Shown in pieces: positions 56,887-64,000 of a stretch of DNA of 64,000 nucleotides; positions within the stretch are counted from its first letter, which is position 1; every line of letters starts with the position of its first letter. The stretch comes from Clostridiales bacterium (GTDB lineage: Bacteria > Bacillota > Clostridia > Christensenellales > Borkfalkiaceae): positions 1 to 64,000 of the forward strand of contig SVHT01000007.1 of assembly GCA_015055615.1 (NCBI GenBank), given 5' to 3'. The position numbers and the translations under genes are program-made. The notes under the pieces were generated by a model. It saw only the letters and a list, made by a program, of their open reading frames with translations, made no database searches and had not been told where the DNA came from.

Positions 56887-57773
56887 CTTTTAAGGTCTTC
56901 GTAGCCGTATTCGCGGAGCATATTCGGCCTATCCCGCCAATCCTCTTTTACCTTGACGTAGGTTGTCAAAAATACCTTTCCGCCTAAGAATTTTTCCATG
57001 TCTTGACGAGCGAACGAGGATACTTCCTTAATGGCTCTGCCTTGTTTGCCAATCAAAATCGCCTTGTGGTTGGCGCGCTCGCAAACGATGTCCAAATTGA
57101 TTTCGTACACGCCGTTGTCGTTGCGCGTAAAGGTGTTGATGACAATGGCGATGCCGTGGGGAATTTCCTTGTCGAATTTCAGCAAAATCTTCTCGCGCAT
57201 GATTTCCGCAATCATAAAGCGTTCACTCTTATCCGAAACGATATCCTGCTCGAAAACTTTGTCGCCCTCGGGCATTTTATCCGCAAGGAATTTTTTCAAA
57301 TTCCGTACGTTCGTACCCTTACGCGCCGACACGGGGAATACGTCCACGTCCATTTCCGCGTCCGAAAATTTTGCCATGTCCAAGGGAATATTTTCCTTGG
57401 GCATAATGTCGATTTTGGTATACGCCACCGCCATGGGAATATTCAAGGCTTTGTATTTGCGAATCAACGCAAAATCCTCTTCCCCAATCCCGTCGTGACC
57501 GTCCAATACGTACAAGATAAAATCGACCGAACGCGCACTGGTCTCCGTCGTACGCATCATCATGTCCGTCAAGGCGTTGCGGGCTTTGTAAATCCCCGGC
57601 GTGTCCACAAACACGATTTGATACTCGTCTTCTGTGAGTACGCCCAAAATCCTATCCCTCGTCGTTTGGGGCTTGGGGGAAACGATAGAAACCTTTTCCC
57701 CGACCATTACGTTGATGAGGGTGCTTTTTCCAGCGTTTGCCTTGCCAATTACCGCTACGTATCCGCTTTTCAT
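56877..57773 (-). CDS. era: GTPase Era
   Basis: The 298-residue protein has G1 GKANAGKSTL, the effector region with TTRDRI, G3 DTPGIYKARN, G4 TKID and a C-terminal KH domain with HKAILIGKQGRAIKEV. It binds the 3' end of 16S rRNA in 30S maturation. AAGGAG precedes the ATG. It is 66 bp after ybeY; the dgkA and cdd genes found between them in Bacillus are absent. Confidence 0.97.
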   Translation of the reverse strand: MKSGYVAVIGKANAGKSTLINVMVGEKVSIVSPKPQTTRDRILGVLTEDEYQIVFVDTPGIYKARNALTDMMMRTTETSARSVDFILYVLDGHDGIGEEDFALIRKYKALNIPMAVAYTKIDIMPKENIPLDMAKFSDAEMDVDVFPVSARKGTNVRNLKKFLADKMPEGDKVFEQDIVSDKSERFMIAEIMREKILLKFDKEIPHGIAIVINTFTRNDNGVYEINLDIVCERANHKAILIGKQGRAIKEVSSFARQDMEKFLGGKVFLTTYVKVKEDWRDRPNMLREYGYEDLKSDV

Positions 57774-57839
57774 ACTTTCAAAACTCCTTTCGTTCTCTGT
57801 TTCGTCTGCTTTTTGGGGGCTTTTACGTCACCGCGTAAA

Positions 57840-58334
57840 TCAACGCGTAATACCGAGCTTGCCAAGGATATACTCTTCCTTTTCCCGCATTTCCTGCTTG
57901 TCCTCGTCCGTCATGTGGTCGTAACCCAAACAATGCATAACGCCGTGCACAATTAGGTAATGCAGTTCACGGTTATAGGAATGCCCGTACTCTTCCGCTT
58001 GCTCCCTTGCGCGCTCCTCGCAAATTGCAATCGAGCCGAGCAAAAGCTCGCCGTTTTCGTCCATTTCGTAGGGGTGCTCCGCGCCCTTAATCGCCTCGCC
58101 TTTCACGCCGTCGAGCGCGGGAAAACTGAGCACGTCCGTCACTTTGTCCGTATCCCGCAACTCACGGTTCAAACGGCGAATTTCTTCCCCGTCCACAAAC
58201 AAAATTTCTACCGCAAGAGTTACGTCCGTCTGCACAAAACCCTGCAATGCGTCTTCGAGCGCCGCCGCGTTTTCCGCGCTAAACCCCTCGTCGCAAAGTA
58301 TGCGAAAATCCAATTTTTTTTGTGTTTTGGGCAT
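57840..58334 (-). CDS. ybeY: Endoribonuclease YbeY (16S rRNA maturation)
   Basis: The 164-residue metalloprotein carries the signature HGVMHCLGYDH with the three zinc histidines near residues 127-137. It acts on 16S rRNA 3'-end processing. Its ATG overlaps the pgpH-like stop by one base (TAATG), so translation is coupled. Confidence 0.96.
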   Translation of the reverse strand: MPKTQKKLDFRILCDEGFSAENAAALEDALQGFVQTDVTLAVEILFVDGEEIRRLNRELRDTDKVTDVLSFPALDGVKGEAIKGAEHPYEMDENGELLLGSIAICEERAREQAEEYGHSYNRELHYLIVHGVMHCLGYDHMTDEDKQEMREKEEYILGKLGITR

Positions 58335-59842
58335 TAGTCCCGCTCTCCTTTCGCACCGCTTTCCGTACGCTTGTATTTGATGCTCGGATACTTGATACGG
58401 TGGTGGTATACCCCTGTCAACGTATTGACGAGCGCCTGACGGATTTTTGTCAAGTCCGCCATCGTGATGTCACATTCGGCGAATTGTTCAAGGTCCATAC
58501 GCTCTTCGATGACCGCGCGGATAGCCCGCTCGGTATCTTCTGCGGATTTCGCCTTCGCCGCGCGGACCGCCGCCTCCGACGCGTCGGCAATCATGATAAT
58601 CGCCGCGAGCTTCGTCTGCGGTTTAGGACCGAGATAGGAAAAGTCCTCGATGTTGATTTCGCCGTCCGACATCTTCATCGCCTTGGCATAGAAATATCGA
58701 ATAGGCATCGTGCCGTGGTGTTGCAACGCAATATCCGCCAAAAATTCGGGCAAATGATTGGAACGGATTAAGGTGTAACCGTCCTTTGCATGCGAACGGA
58801 TAAGGTCCGCCGAAAGCTCGGGCGTCAGCTCGTCGTGCAGGTTGTACTCCCCTTGGTTTTCGGTGAAATGCCCGGGCTCGTGCAGTTTGCCCACGTCGTG
58901 ATAGAGCGCCGCCGCACGCGCAAAGTCAACGTTTTCGCCGATTGCCGCCGCGCTCGCTTCCGCAAGCTGTGCCACCATAACCGAGTGGTTATACGTACCG
59001 GGCGCATTTTCTTTGAGCATTTTCAAAACGCGCGCGTCCGAACTGGTAAGCTCGCGAATACGGAACACCGTCAGCGTATTGAACACACTCTCGAAAACCG
59101 GAAGTAGCGCAAGGAAGAATACCGTAGCGCTGACACCGCCAATCAAACCATAACCCATGCTTTGGAAAATACGGTCGAACACTTCCGCTGTAATCGGCTC
59201 CGACTGACCGAGAATCGGCGCAATTTCCAAAATGAGGATAATGACGTTAATGGGGACTACGATTAAAATACCGACGGCGACGATACGAATACGCGTTTTT
59301 ACTTTGTTACAGAAGAAAATTGCGAACATACCCGCCGTGAAGGACATAATGAGTGAGGAATAATATTCGACCTGCAATACCCCGACCGAGCCCGTAAACG
59401 TGTCCGTTACAAAGACGAACAGCGAGCCGATAATGTTCATAAAGATTGCCGCTTTGCGGTTAATCAAAACGAAAATCATCAGGGGCACGAACGCCACGGG
59501 ACGGGCGTAAATATTAATTTTGTCCCCCATTAGCCACGCGGCAAGGAAATACAAATCCAACACCAAAAATAAAATCCAAATCTTCGAGGCTTGCCTTAAA
59601 ACATCTCGGTCCTCGAAGAAAAAGTATAAGTACATAATGACGGCAAGTAGCAACATGCAAATCAGCGCGTATATATAATACGCCCCGTTCGTCTGCATAT
59701 ACGCCGCGATGTACGACCACTTGTTGCGCAGCAACACCGCCGACGCCATACCCACTAAGATAATGAAATTCAGGAAAAATAGGCAGATACTCTTTGCCGA
59801 ATCCTTTTTCGTCCAAGCCGAATTGAATTGTTTCGCTCCCAT
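58334..59842 (-). CDS. 7TM-HD phosphohydrolase (PgpH/YqfF-like), short form
   Basis: The 502-residue membrane protein has one N-terminal helix, then six or seven more, and a cytoplasmic HD domain with YHDVGKLHEPGHF and ALQHHGT. PgpH enzymes degrade cyclic di-AMP. The Bacillus and Listeria proteins are about 710 residues and have a large outer domain (7TMR-HDED) after the first helix; here only about 15-20 residues separate the first two helices, so that sensor domain is missing. It lies between phoH and ybeY. Confidence 0.88.
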   Translation of the reverse strand: MGAKQFNSAWTKKDSAKSICLFFLNFIILVGMASAVLLRNKWSYIAAYMQTNGAYYIYALICMLLLAVIMYLYFFFEDRDVLRQASKIWILFLVLDLYFLAAWLMGDKINIYARPVAFVPLMIFVLINRKAAIFMNIIGSLFVFVTDTFTGSVGVLQVEYYSSLIMSFTAGMFAIFFCNKVKTRIRIVAVGILIVVPINVIILILEIAPILGQSEPITAEVFDRIFQSMGYGLIGGVSATVFFLALLPVFESVFNTLTVFRIRELTSSDARVLKMLKENAPGTYNHSVMVAQLAEASAAAIGENVDFARAAALYHDVGKLHEPGHFTENQGEYNLHDELTPELSADLIRSHAKDGYTLIRSNHLPEFLADIALQHHGTMPIRYFYAKAMKMSDGEINIEDFSYLGPKPQTKLAAIIMIADASEAAVRAAKAKSAEDTERAIRAVIEERMDLEQFAECDITMADLTKIRQALVNTLTGVYHHRIKYPSIKYKRTESGAKGERD

Positions 59843-59848
59843 CTTTCG

Positions 59849-60895
59849 TTACTCTCCTTCCGCGCTCTTTACGCGGCGTTTTCCGCCCTTTTGCGACGGA
59901 GCCTGTTTTTCGGAATTCGCCTCTTTTTCAGCTTTTTCCGCATCCTTTTCGTAAGCGCGTATAATCCGCATGACAAGCGGATGCCTTACTACGTCTTTTG
60001 CCGTTAGACGGCACACCGCAATCCCTTCCACGCCGTCCAGTACCTTCGTCGCGTGCACAAGACCGCTCTCCTTGCCGTCTAAATCGATTTGGGTAACGTC
60101 GCCCGTCACCACTACCTTGCTCCCCTCGCCCATACGGGTTAGGAACATTTTCATCTGTTCTCTCGTCGTGTTTTGCGCTTCGTCCAAAATGATAAAGGCG
60201 TTGGACAGCGTTCTGCCTCGCATGTACGCGAGCGGAGCGACCTCTATCGCCCCTCTTTCCATCAGCTTTCCGTACGTTTCCAGCCCGAGCAGTTCCTGCA
60301 AAGCATCGTACAGCGGACGCAGATACGGATCGACTTTTTCGTGCAAATCCCCTGGCAAAAAACCAAGCTTTTCGCCCGCCTCCACCGCAGGGCGGGTAAG
60401 GATAATTTTCTCGACCTGACGGCTCTTAAACGCCGACACCGCCATACATACCGCCAAGTACGTCTTCCCCGTACCGGCAGGTCCTACGCCAAACACGACC
60501 GTGTCCTTTTTAATGGCGTCTACGTACGCTTTTTGCCCGACCGTTTTGCATTTGATTTGCTTTCCGCGCGCCGTGATTGCCACTACGCCACTCTCTAAGG
60601 TTGCCATTTCGCCCGCTCTGCCCTCTTTGGAAAGCTCGATACAGTACGCCATGCGCCCCTTATCGATTTCTTCGCCGTTTTCGGACATCTTAACCAGAGC
60701 GTTTAAAACCTGCCCGCCGATACGGACGGCTTGCGACTCCCCTTCCAGCCGAATTTTTACGCCGTCAACGTACGCTACGATGCCAAGCTCCCTTGCCAAA
60801 AAGTTGAGATTTTCGTCAAACGCGCCCAAAATGCGCGCAAGCTTGTCCACAGACCCGACGTCTACGTATTCCGTTGTCTTATCAAAAATCGACAA
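59849..60895 (-). CDS. phoH: PhoH-like ATPase (YbeZ/PhoH)
   Basis: The 348-residue protein has an N-terminal KH-like region (about 20-110) and a P-loop ATPase with GPAGTGKTYLAV and LDEAQNTT. It is thought to work with YbeY in RNA processing. Translation starts at TTG (60895) with AAAGGAG 9 nt upstream. It ends with a lysine/arginine-rich tail and is 6 bp before the pgpH-like gene. Confidence 0.94.
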   Translation of the reverse strand: MSIFDKTTEYVDVGSVDKLARILGAFDENLNFLARELGIVAYVDGVKIRLEGESQAVRIGGQVLNALVKMSENGEEIDKGRMAYCIELSKEGRAGEMATLESGVVAITARGKQIKCKTVGQKAYVDAIKKDTVVFGVGPAGTGKTYLAVCMAVSAFKSRQVEKIILTRPAVEAGEKLGFLPGDLHEKVDPYLRPLYDALQELLGLETYGKLMERGAIEVAPLAYMRGRTLSNAFIILDEAQNTTREQMKMFLTRMGEGSKVVVTGDVTQIDLDGKESGLVHATKVLDGVEGIAVCRLTAKDVVRHPLVMRIIRAYEKDAEKAEKEANSEKQAPSQKGGKRRVKSAEGE

Positions 60896-60951
60896 TCTCG
60901 TTTCTCCTTTGCGCGGCGTTGCCTTGGAAAGCTCCGCCGCCCGTTATCCTT

Positions 60952-61869
60952 TTAAAAATTCATCGTCTGCACGACTTCGTAAGAAATTTTGACGGCAAAA
61001 GTTCCCTTTTCCGTTGTCGTGATTTCCCGATTTTTTAGCGTTACGTTTTCCGCTACGCCAATGGCAAGATACGCCGCCGCAAACGCTTCTTCCTCGCTCT
61101 TTACAGCCCACTCGCCCTCGTACGCGCACGCCATACGCACGCGCGCAATAACTTGAACGCGTACCTGCCCCCCGTCTTCCGTGGAAAACCAATCCCCGAC
61201 GAGCGGCTCGCCCGCGTTTACGTAATCGCCTACATTTTTGAGCGGTGTGCCTCGCAACGCCGTCATCGACACAATCGTACCCGACTGCGCCGCGTGCAAT
61301 TTCCCGCTTTGCGCGGTTTCTTTGGCAAAGGGCGCGACGCGGATTTCCACCACCAAACGCAGTCCCTTTTTCCTTACCGAACAAAACTCTACGCCGTCGA
61401 TGGCGAGAAGTTTTGCGCACACCATATCTTCCTTGCCCCCTCGATAGGGCGCAAACGTGCGGATATTCGCTTCGTGCAACGCCGCGTACGTTTCCCTTGC
61501 ATACACGTCCGTTCCCACAAAATCAACCCCGCAAACGAATCCGTCGAAAAACGCCGTCAAGCCGATAAACAGCAACCCGCCGAGCAACAGCCCCACCCGC
61601 TTTTTTGCGGTGGATAACCATTTGGCAAGCCCTTTTTTGGGAGCGCGTCGAGCCGTAAAGGACGCCTTTTTAGTAGTATTATAACACACGTTGGGATAAA
61701 TTGCAAAAACTTTTTCTACGTCCTTTCTTTCGACGCTAACGAGCAACGTAGTTTTATCCGTTTTCTTTACGTCGAACACGGGTATCCCCGCGCGCCGTAA
61801 CCGAAGCAATGCGCGTTCGGGCATCAGCCCTTCGATATACAGACGTTCTTTCACGGAAAATACGGGCAT
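60952..61869 (-). CDS. yqfD: Sporulation protein YqfD
   Basis: The 305-residue protein has a cytoplasmic N-terminal domain, a membrane helix near 90-108 and an outer part of about 190 residues with EVRVAP-type strands. It is required in the mother cell at engulfment (SpoIVFA-like fold in part). It lies 3 bp after yqfC and is read towards phoH. Confidence 0.9.
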   Translation of the reverse strand: MPVFSVKERLYIEGLMPERALLRLRRAGIPVFDVKKTDKTTLLVSVERKDVEKVFAIYPNVCYNTTKKASFTARRAPKKGLAKWLSTAKKRVGLLLGGLLFIGLTAFFDGFVCGVDFVGTDVYARETYAALHEANIRTFAPYRGGKEDMVCAKLLAIDGVEFCSVRKKGLRLVVEIRVAPFAKETAQSGKLHAAQSGTIVSMTALRGTPLKNVGDYVNAGEPLVGDWFSTEDGGQVRVQVIARVRMACAYEGEWAVKSEEEAFAAAYLAIGVAENVTLKNREITTTEKGTFAVKISYEVVQTMNF

Positions 61870-61872
61870 TTA

Positions 61873-62142
61873 TTATTTACCCCCGTCCGCTGTGGGCGAA
61901 ACAACGCGCACGCCCGTCACTCGACCGCCGATTTGCAAATCCCCGTCGTAGTACTTTTTTATGGCGAGGTTTACCCCCTCCACTTCAACCGCCTGTTTTG
62001 GAAAATATACCACGATTTTCTCGGCGGAAAAATCCCCCACCGATTTCACGCCTTCAAAATATCCGCCTCCACCCGGCACGACCACGCACCGCGCGCACGC
62101 GCTCTCGGTTGGATTCTTGAACACCTCGTCGTATATCCGCAT
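61873..62142 (-). CDS. yqfC: Sporulation protein YqfC (YabP family)
   Basis: The 89-residue protein has the YabP/YqfC beta-sheet core, with IVVYFPKQAVEVEGVNL and a G-G-R-V-T-G near the end. GGGGGTGGAGCG precedes the ATG. With yqfD it forms the mother-cell operon known from Bacillus, and a sigma-E-like promoter lies upstream. Confidence 0.88.
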   Translation of the reverse strand: MRIYDEVFKNPTESACARCVVVPGGGGYFEGVKSVGDFSAEKIVVYFPKQAVEVEGVNLAIKKYYDGDLQIGGRVTGVRVVSPTADGGK

Positions 62143-62160
62143 CGCTCCACCCCCTTTTTT

Positions 62161-62189
62161 AGTATATGAACGGAGGGGTTGGGTTATGC
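62161..62189 (-). promoter_or_regulatory. Candidate sigma-E promoter of yqfC-yqfD
   Basis: On the minus strand GCATAA and CATATACT are 15 nt apart, close to the Bacillus sigma-E consensus (-35 KMATATT, -10 CATACANT), about 20 nt before the ATG. Confidence 0.55.
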
Positions 62190-62215
62190 TCGGTTACGAT
62201 GAGCCAGCGCAGGCG

Positions 62216-63835
62216 TTATCCTAAAATGCTTTCCAATTCTTCGCGAACCTTTTTGGGGTTGTCCGTCTTGCAAACGATCGTCAATACGTCGCCGTCATGC
62301 AATACCGTATCCCCTTCGGGCAGAATTTTTTCTTCGCCGCGGACAAGCTCGGTTACGCGCACCCCCGACGGCCAAAGAATATCGCGCACTTCGCGTTTTT
62401 CCGCCAGAGCGCCGCGTTCCACCGTCAGCGTAAATACCTCGCGTACACGCTCGCGGATATTCGTTTCCTGTTCGTACTCTTCCAACAAAGTTTCGTAGAT
62501 GCCACCCGTGCGGAACATTTCGCCGATTAAATAACCGATAAACACGGCAATGATAACGGGCAAAAGGTGGGCAAACCCGCCCGTGAATTCGCAAATCATG
62601 ACAATCGAGGTAATCGGAGCTTTTACCACCGTGGTAAAGAACGCCGCCATACAAATCATCACCAACAAATCGCAATACGCTTTGTCCATGCCCAAGCGCA
62701 ACCAAAAGGTATTGAGCAACGCACCCAGGCAAGCGCCAATCGCTATGATAGGGATAAAGATACCGCAAGGAATACCCGAACCGACGTTCACCGTCGTAAT
62801 CAGCATTTTTAACAGCAGAATTATCAACAGCGTCCACACGAGGCTAAGCCCAAAAGCCGTCTTTGTCGTAGCGCTAATCGCGCCCCCCTTCGTGCCGATG
62901 CTTTCTATCAAGCCGTGTCCGCCTCCCATAACGCCCGCCGCCACCAAGGAAACGATACCGCCAAATAACACCGCCACGCCTATGCGAAGTCCGTGCGAGA
63001 GCTTCTGTCTGTTTTTAACGGAAATTTTTTTGAAGAGCTTTCGCATCAAAAACGAGAGCTTGTAAAACGCCACGCCCAAAAGCCCGCAGGCTATCCCTGC
63101 CAACACCACAAAACCGTAGGCTTTTATCGGGAGCTGATGGAAAATATAATTCCCAAAGGTCGTAGCTATCTCTTGTCCGCGCAACCAATAAATGCCGTGT
63201 TTTGTCAGCATACCCGTGATAACGGAGGTTGCCGAGCAGATAAACACCTCGGGCGTGAGCCGTTTGTACGCCTCTTCAAAAGCGAACGCCATACCCGTCA
63301 AAGGAGCGTTGGACGCCACCGCAAGCCCGACGCACGCACCGCCCGTGATTTGGTATTTGCGTATCATTTGATTACGGCGCAAACCCGACGAAACGCCGTC
63401 CCCCGTACACGCGCCGATTAAAACGCTGGGACCTTCCGCGCCAATGGACAAGCCCATAAAAATGCTAAGCAAACTGCACGCAAACATCAAGGTAAGATCC
63501 CGCCACCATTTCAAGGGGACGCTACCCCGCGTTGCGCCCTCCGTCTGCGGTATAGCGCAACCACGGATAATGGACGAAACGTTGACCGCTACGCCAATCA
63601 AAAACGCACCGCCAAGGAGCGCCAAAAACAGCAAGGGAATAAACGCGGGATTGCTACGCACGTATGCGTAAACGTTTTGCGCGATCAGTTCCCCTTCGTG
63701 CGCCAGAATATTGAAGAGGGTTACGATTGCCCCCGCAAAAATACCCGTGATACTGCCCACCAGCACTAATTGGATAAAATTGCGGTACAATTCCCCCGCC
63801 TTTCTCTTTTTTGTTTTACTTTCTTGTTTTGCCAT
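62216..63835 (-). CDS. ClC-family chloride transporter with RCK C-domain
   Basis: The protein (539 residues from MAKQESKTKK at 63835, or 548 from 63862) has ClC landmarks: GAEGPSVLIG with the gating glutamate, GSGIPCGIFIP, and a C-terminal soluble TrkA_C/RCK domain (about 465-545) with LVRGEEKILPEGD. It should exchange chloride for protons or act as a channel. Neither start has a strong ribosome site. The gene precedes the yqfC operon and follows the ABC exporter tail. Confidence 0.9.
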   Translation of the reverse strand: MAKQESKTKKRKAGELYRNFIQLVLVGSITGIFAGAIVTLFNILAHEGELIAQNVYAYVRSNPAFIPLLFLALLGGAFLIGVAVNVSSIIRGCAIPQTEGATRGSVPLKWWRDLTLMFACSLLSIFMGLSIGAEGPSVLIGACTGDGVSSGLRRNQMIRKYQITGGACVGLAVASNAPLTGMAFAFEEAYKRLTPEVFICSATSVITGMLTKHGIYWLRGQEIATTFGNYIFHQLPIKAYGFVVLAGIACGLLGVAFYKLSFLMRKLFKKISVKNRQKLSHGLRIGVAVLFGGIVSLVAAGVMGGGHGLIESIGTKGGAISATTKTAFGLSLVWTLLIILLLKMLITTVNVGSGIPCGIFIPIIAIGACLGALLNTFWLRLGMDKAYCDLLVMICMAAFFTTVVKAPITSIVMICEFTGGFAHLLPVIIAVFIGYLIGEMFRTGGIYETLLEEYEQETNIRERVREVFTLTVERGALAEKREVRDILWPSGVRVTELVRGEEKILPEGDTVLHDGDVLTIVCKTDNPKKVREELESILG

Positions 63836-63883
63836 AGTATTTCCAAGGTATCGTTTGCTCATACAGAGCTGTGATTTCGTTCG

Positions 63884-64000
63884 TTATTGAAACTGTCCGT
63901 TGTAGAGCGCCGCATATTCGCCGCCGAGCGCCAACAGTTCGTCGTGCGTGCCTTGTTCCACCACTCTGCCCGCTTTCATAACCAAAATACAATCGGAGTG
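63884..64000 (-). CDS. ABC exporter, C-terminal end (partial)
   Basis: The last 38 codons read [20 protein letters not shown] and continue with [17 protein letters not shown] before the TAA. This is the post-H-loop tail of an ABC ATPase fused to a membrane domain, with the [13 protein letters not shown] signature of MsbA/LmrA-type exporters. The rest lies beyond the window. Confidence 0.88.
   Translation of the reverse strand, partial: HSDCILVMKAGRVVEQGTHDELLALGGEYAALYNGQFQ

Overview
The window reads as chromosome of a spore-forming, low-to-mid GC Bacillota, most likely an uncultured gut-type clostridium. The evidence is a set of sporulation genes (spoVT, a pdaB-like deacetylase, a spoIVFA/spoIVFB pair, a spoVB-like flippase, yqfC-yqfD) together with Gram-positive operon orders: spoVB-mazG, and yqfC-yqfD-phoH-pgpH-ybeY-era-yqzL-recO. 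Promoters are mostly near-consensus sigma-A boxes with 17-nt spacers. Species cannot be named from the sequence alone.

Layout. 1-5.5 kb: the end of an integrated element with a type I restriction subunit (hsdR), a sigma-like regulator and a tyrosine integrase, abutting the 3' end of tRNA-Leu; the rest of the element lies left of the window. 5.7-8.6 kb: spoVT between two acyltransferase-3 membrane proteins. 8.76-12.09 kb: a cassette bounded by two near-identical 69-bp copies of the glnS 3' end. It holds a structured leader RNA with an attenuator-like terminator, a 37-aa peptide gene, a BspA-type leucine-rich-repeat surface protein and a small PD-(D/E)XK-like nuclease. 12-17 kb: glnS, fhs, glyS. 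17.1-17.9 kb: an AT-rich lipoprotein gene between imperfect inverted repeats. 17.9-28.4 kb: a GH20-like barrel protein, FAD oxidoreductase, mntP, tmk and its PLP-enzyme neighbour, lysS-greA, and an Lrp regulator with an aminotransferase. 28.6-43.7 kb: pdaB, an SSB-like protein, spoIVFA-spoIVFB, RNase G, a Wzz/BY-kinase pair, lon, engB, dusB, mazG-like yabN, spoVB-like.

43.8-45.9 kb: tRNA-Gly followed by an AT-rich island that contains a toxin-antitoxin-chaperone operon with a SecB-like chaperone and clear operators. 46-51.6 kb: degV, an acyltransferase, a GH29-like protein and ppdK. 51.7-54.1 kb: a divergent SLOG/XRE pair between 35-bp direct repeats, then a zinc-ribbon membrane protein whose promoter carries an 11-G tract between perfect -35 and -10 boxes, the hallmark of phase variation. 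54.1-62.2 kb: an Mrr-like nuclease attached to the recO-era-ybeY-pgpH-phoH-yqfD-yqfC sporulation and ribosome-maturation cluster. 62.2-64 kb: a ClC transporter and the tail of an ABC exporter.

Across the window, AT-rich or defence-like modules sit at the 3' ends or terminators of housekeeping genes (tRNA-Leu, glnS, glyS, tRNA-Gly, and next to the ppdK region), usually with short duplicated or inverted flanks. This looks like repeated cassette insertion downstream of core genes.
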